This document shows, one piece after another, positions 9,131-18,769 of a stretch of DNA of 51,029 bases (the stretch's first letter is position 1; each line of letters opens with the position of its first letter). The stretch covers positions 1 to 51,029 of the forward strand of contig BAXO01000035.1 in NCBI GenBank assembly GCA_001310555.1. The letters are read 5' to 3'. The position numbers and the translations under genes are program-made. The notes under the pieces were generated by a model that had not been told where the DNA came from, ran no database searches, and saw only the letters and a list, made by a program, of their open reading frames with translations. Origin of the DNA: Bacillus sp. JCM 19058 (GTDB lineage Bacteria; Bacillota; Bacilli; Bacillales_H; Bacillaceae_D).

Positions 9131-10168
9131 ATGCTGGCAGAGCTTCTACTACAAGAGCTTCAATCAAAGTACTCAATCGGAGAAATAAAACGGATCGAGA
9201 AACTGACGGGAGGGTATTGGAATTCTGTTTTTCGGCTAGAAACGAATCAGGAACATTTTGTTTTGCGAATCAGTCATCCGTCAACAACCTTTGAAGCGAT
9301 CGCATATGAGCATCGGTTAATGAAGGAAATGCATGCTTATATTAAGGAGGTGCCGCTTCCACTAAGTATTGAAAGTGGTGGCAGCATTCTGCAATATGAC
9401 AAGCAATTAGTATCATTGTTTCCGTTTTTTAATGGACAGCTCGCCGATAAAAGCAAAGAGGCAGTCAGAATAAACGCTGCAGAAATGCTGGCAAAGCTTC
9501 ATTTGTCGGCACTAGAACTTGCAGCCATTCCTCAAAAACCCCATTTCCAAGCGATAAAGGATTTAAATTGGGAAGCAAACCGGATGTGGGACTCGGTATT
9601 ATTGACAGAGTCCTTTTTTGAAGACAGTAACTGGCTGGCCAAGCAGTTGGACGCTGGATATTCGGACGCAGATACTGCAGCAATAAAGGAAATCAATCAT
9701 TACAAAAAACTGATTCAAATGGAAAAATCAGTCATTCAGAAATGGTGTCTCGATTTAACGGAAAACGGTCCGAATTTACTAGGTGGAGCGATACACGGCG
9801 ATTATTATCGAGGGAATATCCTTACGACAAAGGAAGGTAAAATAATTGCTTTGATCGATTGGGATGAGTGCTGCAAGGAATGGTTTGTCTACGAACTGGC
9901 ACGAAGCGTGTGGGAGTTTTGTATAGACGAAAAGTCGGGTCAATTAAGCAGAAGTCATGCACAGAAGTTCATTAATTCATACAAACGTGCGGGAGGACCG
10001 CTCTCCGAAAGCGAAGCACCATTGATCGTTCCATTTATTCGCTATGTCCGTCTAATCGAAATCTTATTTGATTTACAGCAAGGGCTGTCAGGCGAATCTT
10101 GGGATCCGACGTATTTGGTTGAAAATTTAACTGGACTTATTACTCTTAAGGATGAGCCGGTATTATAA
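9131..10168 (+). CDS. Aminoglycoside phosphotransferase-fold kinase (APH/choline kinase family)
   Basis: 345 aa. Kinase-like fold: an N-terminal nucleotide loop around LTGGYWNSVFRLETN, the Brenner motif AIHGDYYRGNIL (catalytic Asp) and the metal-binding ALIDWDECCKEW (DFG-equivalent Asp). The family includes aminoglycoside kinases, homoserine kinase type II and CotS-like spore proteins; the sequence does not allow a choice and no resistance claim is warranted. A perfect TATAAT lies at 9074-9079 without a clear -35. The SRPBCC gene follows after 16 bp and may be co-transcribed. Confidence 0.8.
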   Translation: MLAELLLQELQSKYSIGEIKRIEKLTGGYWNSVFRLETNQEHFVLRISHPSTTFEAIAYEHRLMKEMHAYIKEVPLPLSIESGGSILQYDKQLVSLFPFFNGQLADKSKEAVRINAAEMLAKLHLSALELAAIPQKPHFQAIKDLNWEANRMWDSVLLTESFFEDSNWLAKQLDAGYSDADTAAIKEINHYKKLIQMEKSVIQKWCLDLTENGPNLLGGAIHGDYYRGNILTTKEGKIIALIDWDECCKEWFVYELARSVWEFCIDEKSGQLSRSHAQKFINSYKRAGGPLSESEAPLIVPFIRYVRLIEILFDLQQGLSGESWDPTYLVENLTGLITLKDEPVL

Positions 10169-10184
10169 AAGGGCAGGGGTTCTA

Positions 10185-10614
10185 TTGGAACGTTTACTTT
10201 ATACGTCAGAGACAATCATCGATGCTCCGATCGAACGTGTATGGGATTTTTTTCACTCATGCCGACAACTTGGCAAAAATCACTCGTTTTCCTGCGGTTA
10301 CGGTTCTATCTGATCCGTGGACGGGAACAGGAAATAAACTGAAGCTGAAGCTATCTGTCGGATGCGTTCATTATGAGCTAATCACTGAAATAAGTTTGGT
10401 TCAGGCTCCATACCAGTTTGTCGACACAATCAAGCATCCTCCTTTTCCTCTCCGTTATTGGCGTCATAAACACGAGTTTCATCGCTCTGGAGGGAAGACG
10501 TTTATGCAGGATCGAATTGAAATCGAGTCGCAACTTCCAAGCTGTATTTTGAAAGCATGGCTTGATCCTATGTTCAGAAGCCGGGCGAAACAAATAAGGC
10601 GTTTTATAAGCTAA
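10185..10614 (+). CDS. SRPBCC-fold (START/polyketide cyclase-like) protein, frameshifted
   Basis: About 142 aa. The repaired protein starts with TTG at 10185 (MERLLYTSETIIDAPIERVW), a typical SRPBCC opening in which strand 1 is followed by PIERVWDFF. The frame breaks at the T7 run at about 10247-10253; with T6 it continues FFTHADNLAKITRFP. Without repair only residues from 10222 are read. The C-terminal helix LKAWLDPMFRSRAKQI is typical. Members bind small hydrophobic ligands; the YfjM-type Bacillus versions have no known role. Possibly in one transcript with the upstream kinase. Confidence 0.7.
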
Positions 10615-10617
10615 AAG

Positions 10618-10665
10618 AACCTTCCATCAGATAGGGATGTGCTTTATCCACTGACGGAAGGTTTT
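10618..10665 (+). terminator. Terminator between converging genes
   Basis: Arms AACCTTCCATCAG and CTGACGGAAGGTT (one mismatch, 10618-10630 and 10651-10663) followed by five T. It lies between the SRPBCC gene and the converging namA gene; on the minus strand the flanking TTCTTTT is a weaker T run, so it may work both ways. Confidence 0.75.
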
Positions 10666-10711
10666 TCATTGTATGACGTAGGCCTTTGCGACTGAGCAAG
10701 ATGAGAACCGT

Positions 10712-11730
10712 TTACCATGCCCGCAAATATTGGCTAGGGGCTTCAAGTGGAACATTAAGCTCTTTTGCAGCACTCAAGGCCCAATACGGGTTTCTAAGCA
10801 GTTCCCGCCCGATAAAAATCAAGTCCGCCCGTTCATTTTGGAGAATTTCCTCCGCCTGAAGAGCCGATGTGATCATACCTACTGCGCCTGTTGCAATCGC
10901 CGCTTCGTTCCGCAACCTATCTGCATGTTTGATTTGATAGCCCGGATAAGCGTTAATTCGCGCTGGAACAACGCCGCCAGTACTACAATCGATTAAATCA
11001 ATTCCTTGTTTTTTTCAACCATCGGCATATTTGAACAAAATCGGCGAGCGTATTCCCTCCATCGCTATATTCATCAGCTGAAATTCGCACAAAAAGCGGC
11101 TTCGTCCAGACTGCACGAACTGCTGCAACGATTTCTGACAAAAAGCGGAAGCGATTTTCAAGGGAGCCTCCGTATTCGTCTATTCGCTTATTCGATAAAG
11201 GTGACAAGAAACTATTGATTAAGTAGCCGTGAGCGCCATGCAGCTCGATCATGTCGAATCCGGCTGTATCGGCGCGCTCAGCAGCTATTCGAAACGCTTC
11301 GATCGTTTCTTGAATATCGGCGCTGCTCATTTCGACAGGGGCCTTCATGTCATCGCTGAAGGCAATAGCCGAAGGGGCAATGCTATGCCCTTCAATCGTG
11401 GCTTTGCGACCTGCATGAGCGAGCTGGATTCCCGCTTTGGCATCATAGCTTTGGATTCGTTTGACGACAGTCGTCAAACCTTCTACGTGCTCGTCATCCC
11501 ATATGCCAAGATCGCTGTCGGAAATCCTTCCTTGAGGAGTTACGGCAGTCGCCTCAAGCATAATTAGTCCGACCTGTCCAACAGCTCTTGATTCGTAGTG
11601 AGTCAGATGAAAGGGACGAATTTGTCCGTCCTTTGTATCGCTTGAATACATACACATAGGAGACATGACAATTCTGTTTTTTTAAGCTCATTCCGTTGAT
11701 TTCATAGTTCGAGAAAAGCATCGAGTTCAA
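10712..11730 (-). CDS. namA: NADPH dehydrogenase NamA / YqjM, old yellow enzyme (two frameshifts)
   Basis: FMN-dependent ene-reductase of the YqjM class, involved in detoxification of electrophiles. Motifs: [15 protein letters not shown] (with the flavin-tuning Cys), [40 protein letters not shown] and [16 protein letters not shown]. The frame is broken twice, at A7 runs read on the minus strand (plus 11677-11683 and 11009-11015); with A6 at both the protein is 338 aa, the length of B. subtilis YqjM. Start taken as TTG at 11730, with AAGGAG 9 bp upstream; ATG at 11721 is the alternative. Confidence 0.9.
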
Positions 11731-11857
11731 AGCACTTCACTCCTTCAATCATCAATAAGAGAATGTCAAAGTAGAGTGTACCATACATCGTGCTTTAAAG
11801 ACGAATAAGCTGGTTGTCAATGAGAGGTTTCAAAAGGGACGGCAAGAAAAGTCGATT

Positions 11858-12304
11858 CTACATATGAAGATATTTGCTAACTAATGCTAAAATAGAGCGC
11901 CTCGTTAAAATTCCGATAAACCCACCATCGTCATCGATTACACAGAGAAAGGCATGATTAATTGAAAGAGTCAACGCTCTGGCGAAAGTATCTTCCTTAT
12001 GAATGCTCGGCACCGACGAATTCATCACATCAGCCACCTTTTTCTCGGAAAGGCGTTCCATTTCGAACTGTTCGACGCCGAGTAAAGAGTCAAGGATAAG
12101 GGAGTTACTAATCAAACCTTTCAGTTTGAAGTTTGAATCAAGTACCGGTATCGCAGTATAGCCTGATTTTATTAACACGAGCAAGGCGTGTTCTAACGGG
12201 TTTGATAATTGAACATTAGCGACAGCTTCCATCGGAATAATAAGTGAATGAACTTCTTTTTCCATAAGTGATCGATCTTTTAAATGTTGAACCAAATGTA
12301 TCAC
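11858..12304 (-). CDS. cbpB: CBS-pair protein, cyclic-di-AMP-binding CbpB/DarB (YkuL) family
   Basis: 148 aa, GTG start. Two CBS motifs: the first contains NPLEHALLVLIKSGYTAIPVLD, which is close to B. subtilis YkuL, then KLKGLISNSLILDSLLGVE; the second ends GGFIGILTRRSILALV. YkuL/DarB binds c-di-AMP and, when free of it, stimulates the alarmone synthetase Rel and pyruvate carboxylase. The ribosome site of the GTG start is weak; an in-frame ATG 14 codons later is an alternative. Intact frame; monocistronic. Confidence 0.8.
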   Translation of the reverse strand: MIHLVQHLKDRSLMEKEVHSLIIPMEAVANVQLSNPLEHALLVLIKSGYTAIPVLDSNFKLKGLISNSLILDSLLGVEQFEMERLSEKKVADVMNSSVPSIHKEDTFARALTLSINHAFLCVIDDDGGFIGILTRRSILALVSKYLHM

Positions 12305-12772
12305 TTCTTTATTAAATATTTGTTATCGTAACTCAAAAAAAATACAAACGTTTTGACGGGTTTGTGTTAAGCAAAGTGCAGATTGGCGGAAGAAAACGAG
12401 AAATCTTTAATTGGAGACGAGTGACTTTAATTACCATTCCTCTTGAACGTTCATCTTCATCCTACAGGGATAAGAAGGATTTTGTCAAGCGAAATGTAAG
12501 CGCTACCTTTTTTTGATTGAATCGACATCGTCGCCACAATATTTGGGCTTTAGCACTACCTGCAATCGGTCGTTTACATTCGTTAGCTCGGCGACAACCT
12601 TTACTTGAAAACTGAGGAGAAAGGGTAAAAACAAAAAAAGTCGCCCGCTGTTCACAGAAGTAATCAGGCTCCTCAATAGCGGATGAGGACGGCTGTACAA
12701 GCACCTCAGTTATAAAGGGGCATACATTAGGGAATCATGAGACTTGAAACCGATAAATAGGGGTGGAAAATT
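12305..12772. other. Intergenic stretch without a recognised gene
   Basis: About 470 bp between the cbpB gene and a small plus-strand gene. The one clear site is a perfect match to the cre consensus at 12494-12508 (listed separately). Open frames on the minus strand at about 12460-12700 lack ribosome sites and homology that I can recognise. It may be the remains of a gene. Confidence 0.4.
12494..12508. promoter_or_regulatory. cre-like CcpA site without an obvious target
   Basis: ATGTAAGCGCTACCT matches the CcpA consensus WTGNAANCGNWNNCW at every defined position. The nearest starts are 190 bp away (cbpB, minus) and 265 bp away (small gene, plus), and neither is an obvious carbon-catabolite target, so function is uncertain. 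Confidence 0.4.
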
Positions 12773-13009
12773 ATGCATTCAAAGCAAACAGTAAGATATA
12801 TTTGTGAACAATTTCCATCTGGCAATTGTTATTTTTATAAACGAGAGCTAATCACTCAGGATTCATGGGATAAGCCGCAGTCCTTAATGTGGTCAGCACC
12901 TCGACCAATTACGAGAAAAACTTACGAACTTCGGCGAAGGGAAGGCTATAAAACAGAATATATTATGAAAAACAAAAAGCCTGCAAAGGTTTTTCTGTTT
13001 ACGAGGTAA
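12773..13009 (+). CDS. Small hypothetical protein (78 aa)
   Basis: Starts with ATG 8 bp after GGGGTGG and ends in a terminator hairpin. The protein is basic and aromatic (MHSKQTVRYICEQF, then a Tyr/Arg-rich middle), with no membrane segment or family I recognise. The last codons (AKVFLFTR) overlap the left arm of the terminator, which suggests either a true short gene or a non-coding transcript whose end is being translated. No functional claim. Confidence 0.45.
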   Translation: MHSKQTVRYICEQFPSGNCYFYKRELITQDSWDKPQSLMWSAPRPITRKTYELRRREGYKTEYIMKNKKPAKVFLFTR

Positions 13010-13019
13010 ACCTTTTTTT
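12985..13019 (+). terminator. Terminator overlapping the end of the small gene
   Basis: Arms AAAGGTTT and AAACCTTT followed by a T run (13012-13019). It supports transcription of the small upstream gene in the plus direction. Confidence 0.6.
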
Positions 13020-13327
13020 CTCCACGATGCGTAAAAGGTAAAAACGGGTATTTATGTGTTGAAGAGTAGATAAATGATAAGACAGCGATTGTGGATAGAC
13101 GGAGCCGAACACGGATGCTGTAAACGGAATGAAAAGTCCTTCTTTTGTCACTAAAAGCTTGAGGCTGCCTATTTTCCATAGTGGAAAGTCGCAGTCAAGC
13201 ACTTTTCAGAAAAGCGGAAGAGAGTGAACAAATCGTGAACATTGCTTGGAAATAGATTCGAGAAGATTGGCTTCCTGTTTCGAATTAGGTACACTGGAGA
13301 AAGGAACAGGGACAGGAGAGAGAGTAA
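13020..13327 (+). promoter_or_regulatory. Intergenic region with sigma-A-like promoter for the DUF4097 lipoprotein
   Basis: No gene recognised. Near its end lies TTGGCT (13267-13272), a 17-nt spacer and TACACT (13290-13295), each four of six matches to the sigma-A hexamers, 33 bp upstream of the lipoprotein ATG. Confidence 0.45.
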
Positions 13328-14088
13328 ATGATCATAAAAAGGAGCCTAATCGCTATAGTGGGAGTACTATGGCTTAGCGCATGTAATTTAACCACCTATG
13401 AAAGCGAAGAACAGTTAGCGTTGTCTCGGGCAGGAATTGAGACGTTAGTTATCGAGCAAGAACAAGGTGACCTTTCGATAGAGGTAAAGCAAGGCCTAGA
13501 CGAAATCGAAGTTGAAGCGGAGCTCTATGCCACCGGAGAAGAAAAGGATGCCACCGAAAGCTTTTTAAAGCAGAACATGATGATCACGCTGGAAAAACAA
13601 GGCGAGGAGGCGAGGTTGCACTCCTCGGTTAAACAATCTGCAAAGCAAGAGCAAGGAGTATTCGGTTAAATATAAGCATTCCTGAGGAAATGGCTGTCAA
13701 GCTGAAGCAAAAAGAGGGCTCGGCTGCAATTGTCGGGGTACAGGCTGGGCTCACGATCGATCACGGAGCAGGATCGCTTTCCTTGTCTGAAGTTTCAGGT
13801 CCGGTTCAAATTACTGACGGCGCTGGAAAGATGACGATCGACTCCGCCCACGGTCCTGTCAATATTCATAATAAATCAGGAGGCATGCTCATAACGAATT
13901 CAAGCGGTGAGGCGACGATCATGACAGGATCGGGAAGTCTTGAAATCGAAAACTATGAAGGGCAGTTGAACGTGAGAGCAGGTTCAGGAGATATAACCGT
14001 TGACGGAGTAGATGGAGACGTTCATTTATTGGAGAGCGGGACAGGAAAGGTTTTAATCGACAATGTGACCGGACAAGTCATCCAATAG
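13328..14088 (+). CDS. Lipoprotein with DUF4097 (LiaG-like) beta-helix repeats, frameshifted
   Basis: About 253 aa. N-terminal signal with lipobox LSAC (Cys19), so it is anchored on the outer face of the membrane. After a linker region (residues 30-110) the protein has regular beta-repeats with the DUF4097 pattern: ITDGAGKMTIDSAHGPVNI, SGSLEIENYEGQL, AGSGDITVDGVDGDV and SGTGKVLIDNVTG. The frame breaks at about 13660 (one or two bases lost around GGTTAAATA), giving a stop after VFG; reading resumes LNISIPEEMAVKL. DUF4097 proteins such as LiaG are linked to cell-envelope stress systems, but no two-component genes lie next to this one. Confidence 0.75.
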
Positions 14089-14108
14089 CATAAGGTTAAC
14101 AGGGGCCT

Positions 14109-14147
14109 AAGCGTAGACGATCAGAGCATGAGTCTACGCTTTTTTTG
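14109..14147 (+). terminator. Rho-independent terminator after the DUF4097 lipoprotein
   Basis: A perfect ten-base-pair stem AAGCGTAGAC / GTCTACGCTT followed by seven T. Confidence 0.9.
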
Positions 14148-14476
14148 GCTTGTCTTGGGCAGTTGCCTCGTTCACTTAGCCCGTGAGTACAAGCTCGCGC
14201 TTCATCATCCTCTTGGCACTATACTTGGTGCAATCATTATCCACCGCATCGAGGCCCAGCGGGAGCTATCGATCAGATTGCGGTATATTTCCACATGTCC
14301 TATGGCAGCTCGTGTTGCCCCCGTCCCTTGCTGTCAAAATTAAAAACAGCGTGATACGGTGCTTGCAATCGGGAAGCCGCGGTTATGCATAAGTCAGCGT
14401 TCTATGGAGTAGGGAGGCAAGCTGGCTCAAAAATTTTACATTCAAAGCCCAATTTTTCAAAATTGAAAATCAATCA
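14148..14476. other. Intergenic stretch, nothing recognised
   Basis: About 330 bp between the terminator and the promoter of the sulfate cluster. Short open frames of 69-71 codons exist on the plus strand but show no start signals or recognisable protein. No repeat or transposase seen. Confidence 0.4.
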
Positions 14477-14505
14477 TTGACAAGGCGAGGAATGATGGAT
14501 AGAAT
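14477..14505 (+). promoter_or_regulatory. Sigma-A promoter of the yezD/sulfate assimilation cluster
   Basis: TTGACA at 14477-14482, a 17-nt spacer and TAGAAT at 14500-14505: a perfect -35 and a five-of-six -10 with ideal spacing. It is the only strong promoter seen at the head of the yezD-cysH-sat-cysP-cysC-cysJ-cysI cluster. Confidence 0.8.
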
Positions 14506-14519
14506 ACTATTAAACTAAT

Positions 14520-14544
14520 AAAACATATCAAATTACAAGGAATT
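14520..14544. promoter_or_regulatory. Possible CymR operator
   Basis: The stretch ends in GGAATT (14539-14544) preceded by an A/T-rich arm, like the 3' end of the B. subtilis CymR consensus, but about five defined positions of the 5' part do not match. It lies just downstream of the expected transcription start, where a repressor would act. Weak evidence; CymR is the cysteine-metabolism repressor in Bacillus. Confidence 0.3.
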
Positions 14545-14591
14545 AGGCTTCCTCAAGTAAAAATCCGTGAAAATGGTGGGGAGGTAGCGCA

Positions 14592-14726
14592 ATGTCCAAG
14601 CAGGAAGAGCTTGACGGTTTATATGGCCAAATAAAGGTGCTGTTAGAAGGTTTGAAGTATGGGACGATTACACTTGTCGTTCAAGATGGAAAAGTGATTC
14701 AATTAGAAAAAAAAGTGAGAAAGTAA
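14592..14726 (+). CDS. yezD: YezD family small protein (DUF2292)
   Basis: 44 aa. ATG at 14592 follows GGGGAGG at ideal spacing. The sequence reads EGLKYGTITLVVQDGKVIQLEKKVRK at its C-terminal side in overlapping pieces (LKYGTITLVV, then QDGKVIQLEK), which is the YezD/DUF2292 pattern (YGSVQIIVHDSKVVQI in B. subtilis). Members of this family are often encoded at the start of sulfate assimilation or sulfur operons; here it is the first gene behind the strong promoter and 205 bp before cysH. Role unknown. The A8 run near its end is in frame. Confidence 0.8.
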   Translation: MSKQEELDGLYGQIKVLLEGLKYGTITLVVQDGKVIQLEKKVRK

Positions 14727-14931
14727 GATTAAAATGAATGGAACGGACCGTCACAACAGTGCGGTCAAGGAGTCGTTGGTTCCAAGGATTTCGATAGCTA
14801 TTGACATGTAAAAAAACAGCCTGCTGACTAGAGCAACTAGAGGCGGCGTTCACCAGATGAACTTTCTGGGAGAGCGGCGTTTTTTTGTGCTTCAATTGTC
14901 GAATGGTGCTGGAGAAGGAGTGGTGAACGGT

Positions 14932-15642
14932 TTGGAATTAACATATCAAACGATGGAATCGGCGGATTTCGAACAACTGAACCTTCAATTAGCGAGGAAG
15001 GACAGCCTTGACGTTTTGAAGTGGGCATACGGTGCATATGGAGATGAAATTGTTTACGCCTGCAGCTTTGGTGCCGAAGGAGTCGTGCTTATCGATCTGA
15101 TCGACAAAGTGAACAAAGAGGCAAAAATCGTCTTTCTAGACACCGATTTTCATTTCAAGGAAACCTATGAGCTGATCGACAAAGTAAAGGCGCGTTATCC
15201 GAGTTTGGACATCCGGCTCATAAAATCTGACTTGACGCCAAAGCAACAAGAGAAACAGTATGCCCCGAAGCTATGGGAGGTAAATCCGGATTTATGCTGT
15301 AAGCTTCGCAAGCTCATCCCGTTAGAGCAGGCGCTTCATCAACATAAAGCATGGATTTCCGGGCTGCGTCGTGAGCAGTCACCGACTAGGGCGAATACGA
15401 ATTTTGTCAATCAAGATCATCGCTTTCAATCTGTGAAGATTTGTCCGTTAATCCATTGGACCGAGGAAGAAATATGGATGTATATCCGTTTGCATCAGCT
15501 TCCATACAACGAGCTTCATGATGCTAACTATCCAAGTATAGGTTGTGAATACTGTACAAAGCCGGTGAAAGAGGGCGATGATCCGAGAAGTGGTCGATGG
15601 GCTAATTTTGGAAAAACAGAGTGCGGGTTGCACGAACAATGA
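14932..15642 (+). CDS. cysH: Phosphoadenylyl/adenylyl-sulfate reductase CysH
   Basis: 236 aa with a TTG start at 14932, 11 bp after AAGGAG; this length agrees with B. subtilis CysH (about 233 aa). Thioredoxin-dependent reduction of (P)APS to sulfite. Motifs: [15 protein letters not shown] (PP-loop region), [26 protein letters not shown] and the C-terminal ECGLHEQ with the catalytic Cys. The pairs NPDLCCKL and IGCEYCTKP supply ligands for a [4Fe-4S] cluster, which marks the Bacillus-type enzyme able to use APS. A co-directional sat gene follows 16 bp later. Intact frame. Confidence 0.92.
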   Translation: MELTYQTMESADFEQLNLQLARKDSLDVLKWAYGAYGDEIVYACSFGAEGVVLIDLIDKVNKEAKIVFLDTDFHFKETYELIDKVKARYPSLDIRLIKSDLTPKQQEKQYAPKLWEVNPDLCCKLRKLIPLEQALHQHKAWISGLRREQSPTRANTNFVNQDHRFQSVKICPLIHWTEEEIWMYIRLHQLPYNELHDANYPSIGCEYCTKPVKEGDDPRSGRWANFGKTECGLHEQ

Positions 15643-15658
15643 GGGGAGCTTTTATTTC

Positions 15659-16803
15659 ATGACAGTGATTGCACCACACGGAGGAACATTAGTACAGCTT
15701 TACGAGCCAAATTACGATTTGAACGGAATTACACAGGAAATAGAACTCGATTTATTTGCGCTTTCTGACCTTGAACTCCTCGGAATTGGCGGATTTAGTC
15801 CATTGCGTGGGTTTATGGGGGAGGCTGATTATCAGTCGGTTGTTCATCAGATGAGGCTCGCCGACGGCACAGTCTGGAGCCTTCCAATTACGTTACCAGT
15901 ACAAGTCGAGAAAGCTCAAGCGCTTCATCGTGGTGAAAAGGCGCTGCTTGTCTTTCGCGATGAGGTTTACGGTGTAATTGAGGTCAGTGACATTTATGAG
16001 CCTGATAAATTTGCAGAAGCGAAAAAGGTATATCAGACGGATGATCAGGACCATCCAGGTGTAAAAAGGTTGCTTGAGCGTCCTCCGCTTTATGTTGGGG
16101 GTCCGATCACCTTAGTCAAACGACTACAGCGAGGAAATTTTAAAGACTATTATCTCGATCCGAGGGACACGAGAGCTCGCTTTGCCCAATTGGGATGGAA
16201 GAAGGTAGTTGGCTTCCAGACACGGAATCCAGTCCACCGCGCTCACGAATACATTCAAAAATCGGCATTGGAAATCGTCGACGGGTTATTTTTGAATCCG
16301 CTTGTTGGTGAAACAAAAGCTGACGATATTCCTGCTGATATTAGAATGGAAAGCTATGAAATTCTCCTTGAGCAGTACTACCCGAAAAACCGCACATTTC
16401 TAGCTGTTTTTCCAGCGGCGATGAGGTATGCCGGGCCACGTGAAGCGATATTCCATGCGCTCGTCCGCAAAAATTACGGCTGCACCCACTTTATCGTCGG
16501 CCGCGACCATGCGGCGTCGGAAGTTATTATGGGACGTACGATGCACAGCTGATTTTCCGTAGCTTTACGGAGGAGGAGCTAGGAATTACTCCGCTTTTCT
16601 TTGAGCATAGCTTTTTCTGCAAAGCGTGCGGCAATATGGCTTCGACCAAGACCTGTCCGCATGACGGGGAGCATCATGTCATTTTATCGGGAACGAAAGT
16701 GAGGGAAATGCTTAGCAATGGAGTCGAGCCACCCCCTGAGTTTAGTCGCCCGGAAGTAGTTGAAGTGCTCATTCGCGGAATGGCCAAGCGGATTCGCGCG
16801 TAA
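15659..16803 (+). CDS. sat: Sulfate adenylyltransferase Sat (frameshifted near residue 285)
   Basis: ATP sulfurylase, the first step of sulfate activation. Starts [15 protein letters not shown] with GAGGGGAG upstream. Active-site motifs: [17 protein letters not shown] (QTRNPxHRAHE loop), [24 protein letters not shown] and IVGRDHA. The frame breaks within about 16507-16514 (one G missing); in the repaired frame it continues [15 protein letters not shown], includes the zinc-site-like [17 protein letters not shown] and ends at 16801-16803. Length about 381 aa, equal to the Bacillus family. Part of the sulfate operon between cysH and cysP. Confidence 0.92.
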
Positions 16804-16872
16804 TGGAAGCGAGAGGAGGTGTCTATAAGCGAAAGCAAAAAAAAGACATGCAATAAGAAGGAGTGAGGCGAA

Positions 16873-17950
16873 ATGCTGACGATTGCTGCCTTCGTGATCG
16901 CATTATTTTTTGCCATGAATATCGGAGCAAGTGGAACAGCTGCCGCGATGGGGCCAGCTTATGGCAGCGGGGCTGTCCCTACAAAACGAATCGCAATGAT
17001 TCTCGTCAGCCTATTTGCCTTTTTAGGTGCTCTTTCTGGTGGAGAGGTTGTTCGTACGATAGGTAACGGAATTATTCCGGCGCAAGTACTGGATGTAGAC
17101 ATCGTCGTCATCGTGCTAACAGCCGCTTGCTTGACACTGTTCACCGCAAATATGATAGGGATTCCGTTATCGACAAGCGAAGTCGTTGTCGGCGCTATTG
17201 TCGGAGCAGGGCTCGCTTTTCAGTCGCTATTTATCGATAAGCTGCTAGTCATTGTTTCCTTTTGGCTAGTCATTCCAGCTGCTTCTTTTCTCATTGCCTT
17301 TTTTTCTCGGGACATGGATTAACCGTGTGGAGAAGCGATGGCCCTCACTACAAGGGCTTGGAAAATGGAAGCGACCGCTTGCCTTGCTTTTAATCATTAG
17401 CGGCTGTTTAGAAGCCTTTGCTGCAGGAATGAATAACGTCGCAAACGCAGTCGGACCGTTAGTCGGCGCAGGACTGATCGATGTGACGTCTGCAGTTTTT
17501 CTCGGAGGTATCTTTGTATCGCTTGGGGCCTTTCTGCTCGGCAGTCGAGTTCTTGAAACGAATGGGAAAAAGATTACGAAGCTTACTTTGCTGCAAGGCA
17601 GTGCCGTTTCGACTACTGGAGGTCTGTTAGTCATTATAGCCTCAATATTCGGTTTGCCGGTTCCATTAACACAAATTACAACCTCTGCTATCGTCGGAAT
17701 TGGGACGGCAAATAATGGCTTTCGCTTATGGCAAAAAGGTATTGTAAAGCGAATTGTGATGGTGTGGGTCGTTTCGCCCGTGATTTCCCTCGTCTTGTCG
17801 TACGGGTTCATCGTATTATTTAGATTGGCGGATTACTATACATTTGTTGTCATTGCAAGCGTCTTTGTCGCGACAATCGGATCCTACAGCTTATATAAAA
17901 CGTCGCGCCAAGAGCAGCGTTCAAATTACGAAGAAGGAGGCGGGATTTAA
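16873..17950 (+). CDS. cysP: Sulfate permease CysP, PiT family (frameshifted at a T7 run)
   Basis: About 358 aa multi-span membrane protein with the two PiT repeats: MNIGASGTAAAMGPAYGSGA in the first and GMNNVANAVGPLVGAGL in the second, each with the conserved N-[NGI]-x-A loop. B. subtilis CysP, a PiT homologue in the cysH operon, transports sulfate rather than phosphate; the context here (between sat and cysC) argues for the same substrate. The frame breaks at the T7 run (about 17299-17305); with T6 it reads IAFFLGTWINRVEKRW. Start at the ATG behind AAGGAGTGAGG. Confidence 0.88.
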
Positions 17951-18040
17951 GCACAATGTCATTGACAAAACGGATATCGATCGCTATTGTTTAAGCGAAG
18001 TAAATCTATCAGAATAATTTAACAATAGGAGTGATGTTCG

Positions 18041-18660
18041 TTGGGTAAAGAAAACGTCAATATTGTTTGGCACGAAGCTTCAGTAAAAAAAGCAGAGCGC
18101 CGGCAACGAAACGATCATGGCAGCTGTATACTTTGGTTTACCGGTCTTTCCGGTGCAGGGAAATCGACATTGGCCAATGCGTTGGAGCGTTACTTATTTG
18201 AGCAAGGGGTAAGCAGCTATGTATTAGATGGTGACAATGTTCGACACGGCTTAAACGAAGGACTTGGCTTTAGCGAGGCGGATCGAACTGAGAATATTCG
18301 CCGGGTTGGAGAGGTCTCGAAGCTTTTCGTTGATGCGGGCATGATTGTCTGTACAGCATTTATCTCTCCTTTTGTGGAGGACCGGCAGCGTGTGCGTAGC
18401 CTAGTAGAGGAAGGTGAATTCGTCGAAGTTTATGTACGTTGTTCGTTGGAAGCCTGCGAGGAACGCGATCCGAAAGGCTTGTATAAGAAAGCGCGTGCCG
18501 GAGAAATTAGCGACTTTACTGGCATCAGTTCTCCATACGAGGAACCTGGAAGCCTGAGCTGGTGATTGATTCGGATCGGCTTTCTGTTGACGAGTCGGTA
18601 GAACGGATAATTGCCTTTTTAAGAGAGAAAAAGCTATTATCTCATCCGAAGCATTCGTAA
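18041..18660 (+). CDS. cysC: Adenylyl-sulfate kinase CysC (frameshifted near C-terminus)
   Basis: Makes PAPS from APS. TTG start at 18041 behind AGGAGTG. Walker [17 protein letters not shown], then [26 protein letters not shown] and FISPF, all diagnostic of CysC. The frame breaks at about 18547 (one base lost after EEP); the other frame continues [21 protein letters not shown] to the TAA at 18658-18660. Length about 206 aa. It lies 90 bp after cysP. APS-reductase-type CysH makes this kinase partly redundant in principle, as in B. subtilis. Confidence 0.9.
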
Positions 18661-18769
18661 GCTTCTGAGGATGGGAGTGGTCAAAGCCTGTACTTCGAGC
18701 GTGCTTTATTAGTGGCTGTACGAATGAATAACCCTTTATAAAAATTATTTCTTTGTGAGGTAGATACCG

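Noticed and set aside
14727..14931. Riboswitch or T-box leader before cysH
   Set aside because: Checked for S-box and T-box core motifs; neither the AGGGTGG T-box sequence nor the SAM-I core is present. Only short hairpins are seen.
17266..17811. Minus-strand open frame of 181 codons
   Set aside because: Lies opposite the CysP membrane protein; length comes from codon bias of the real gene.
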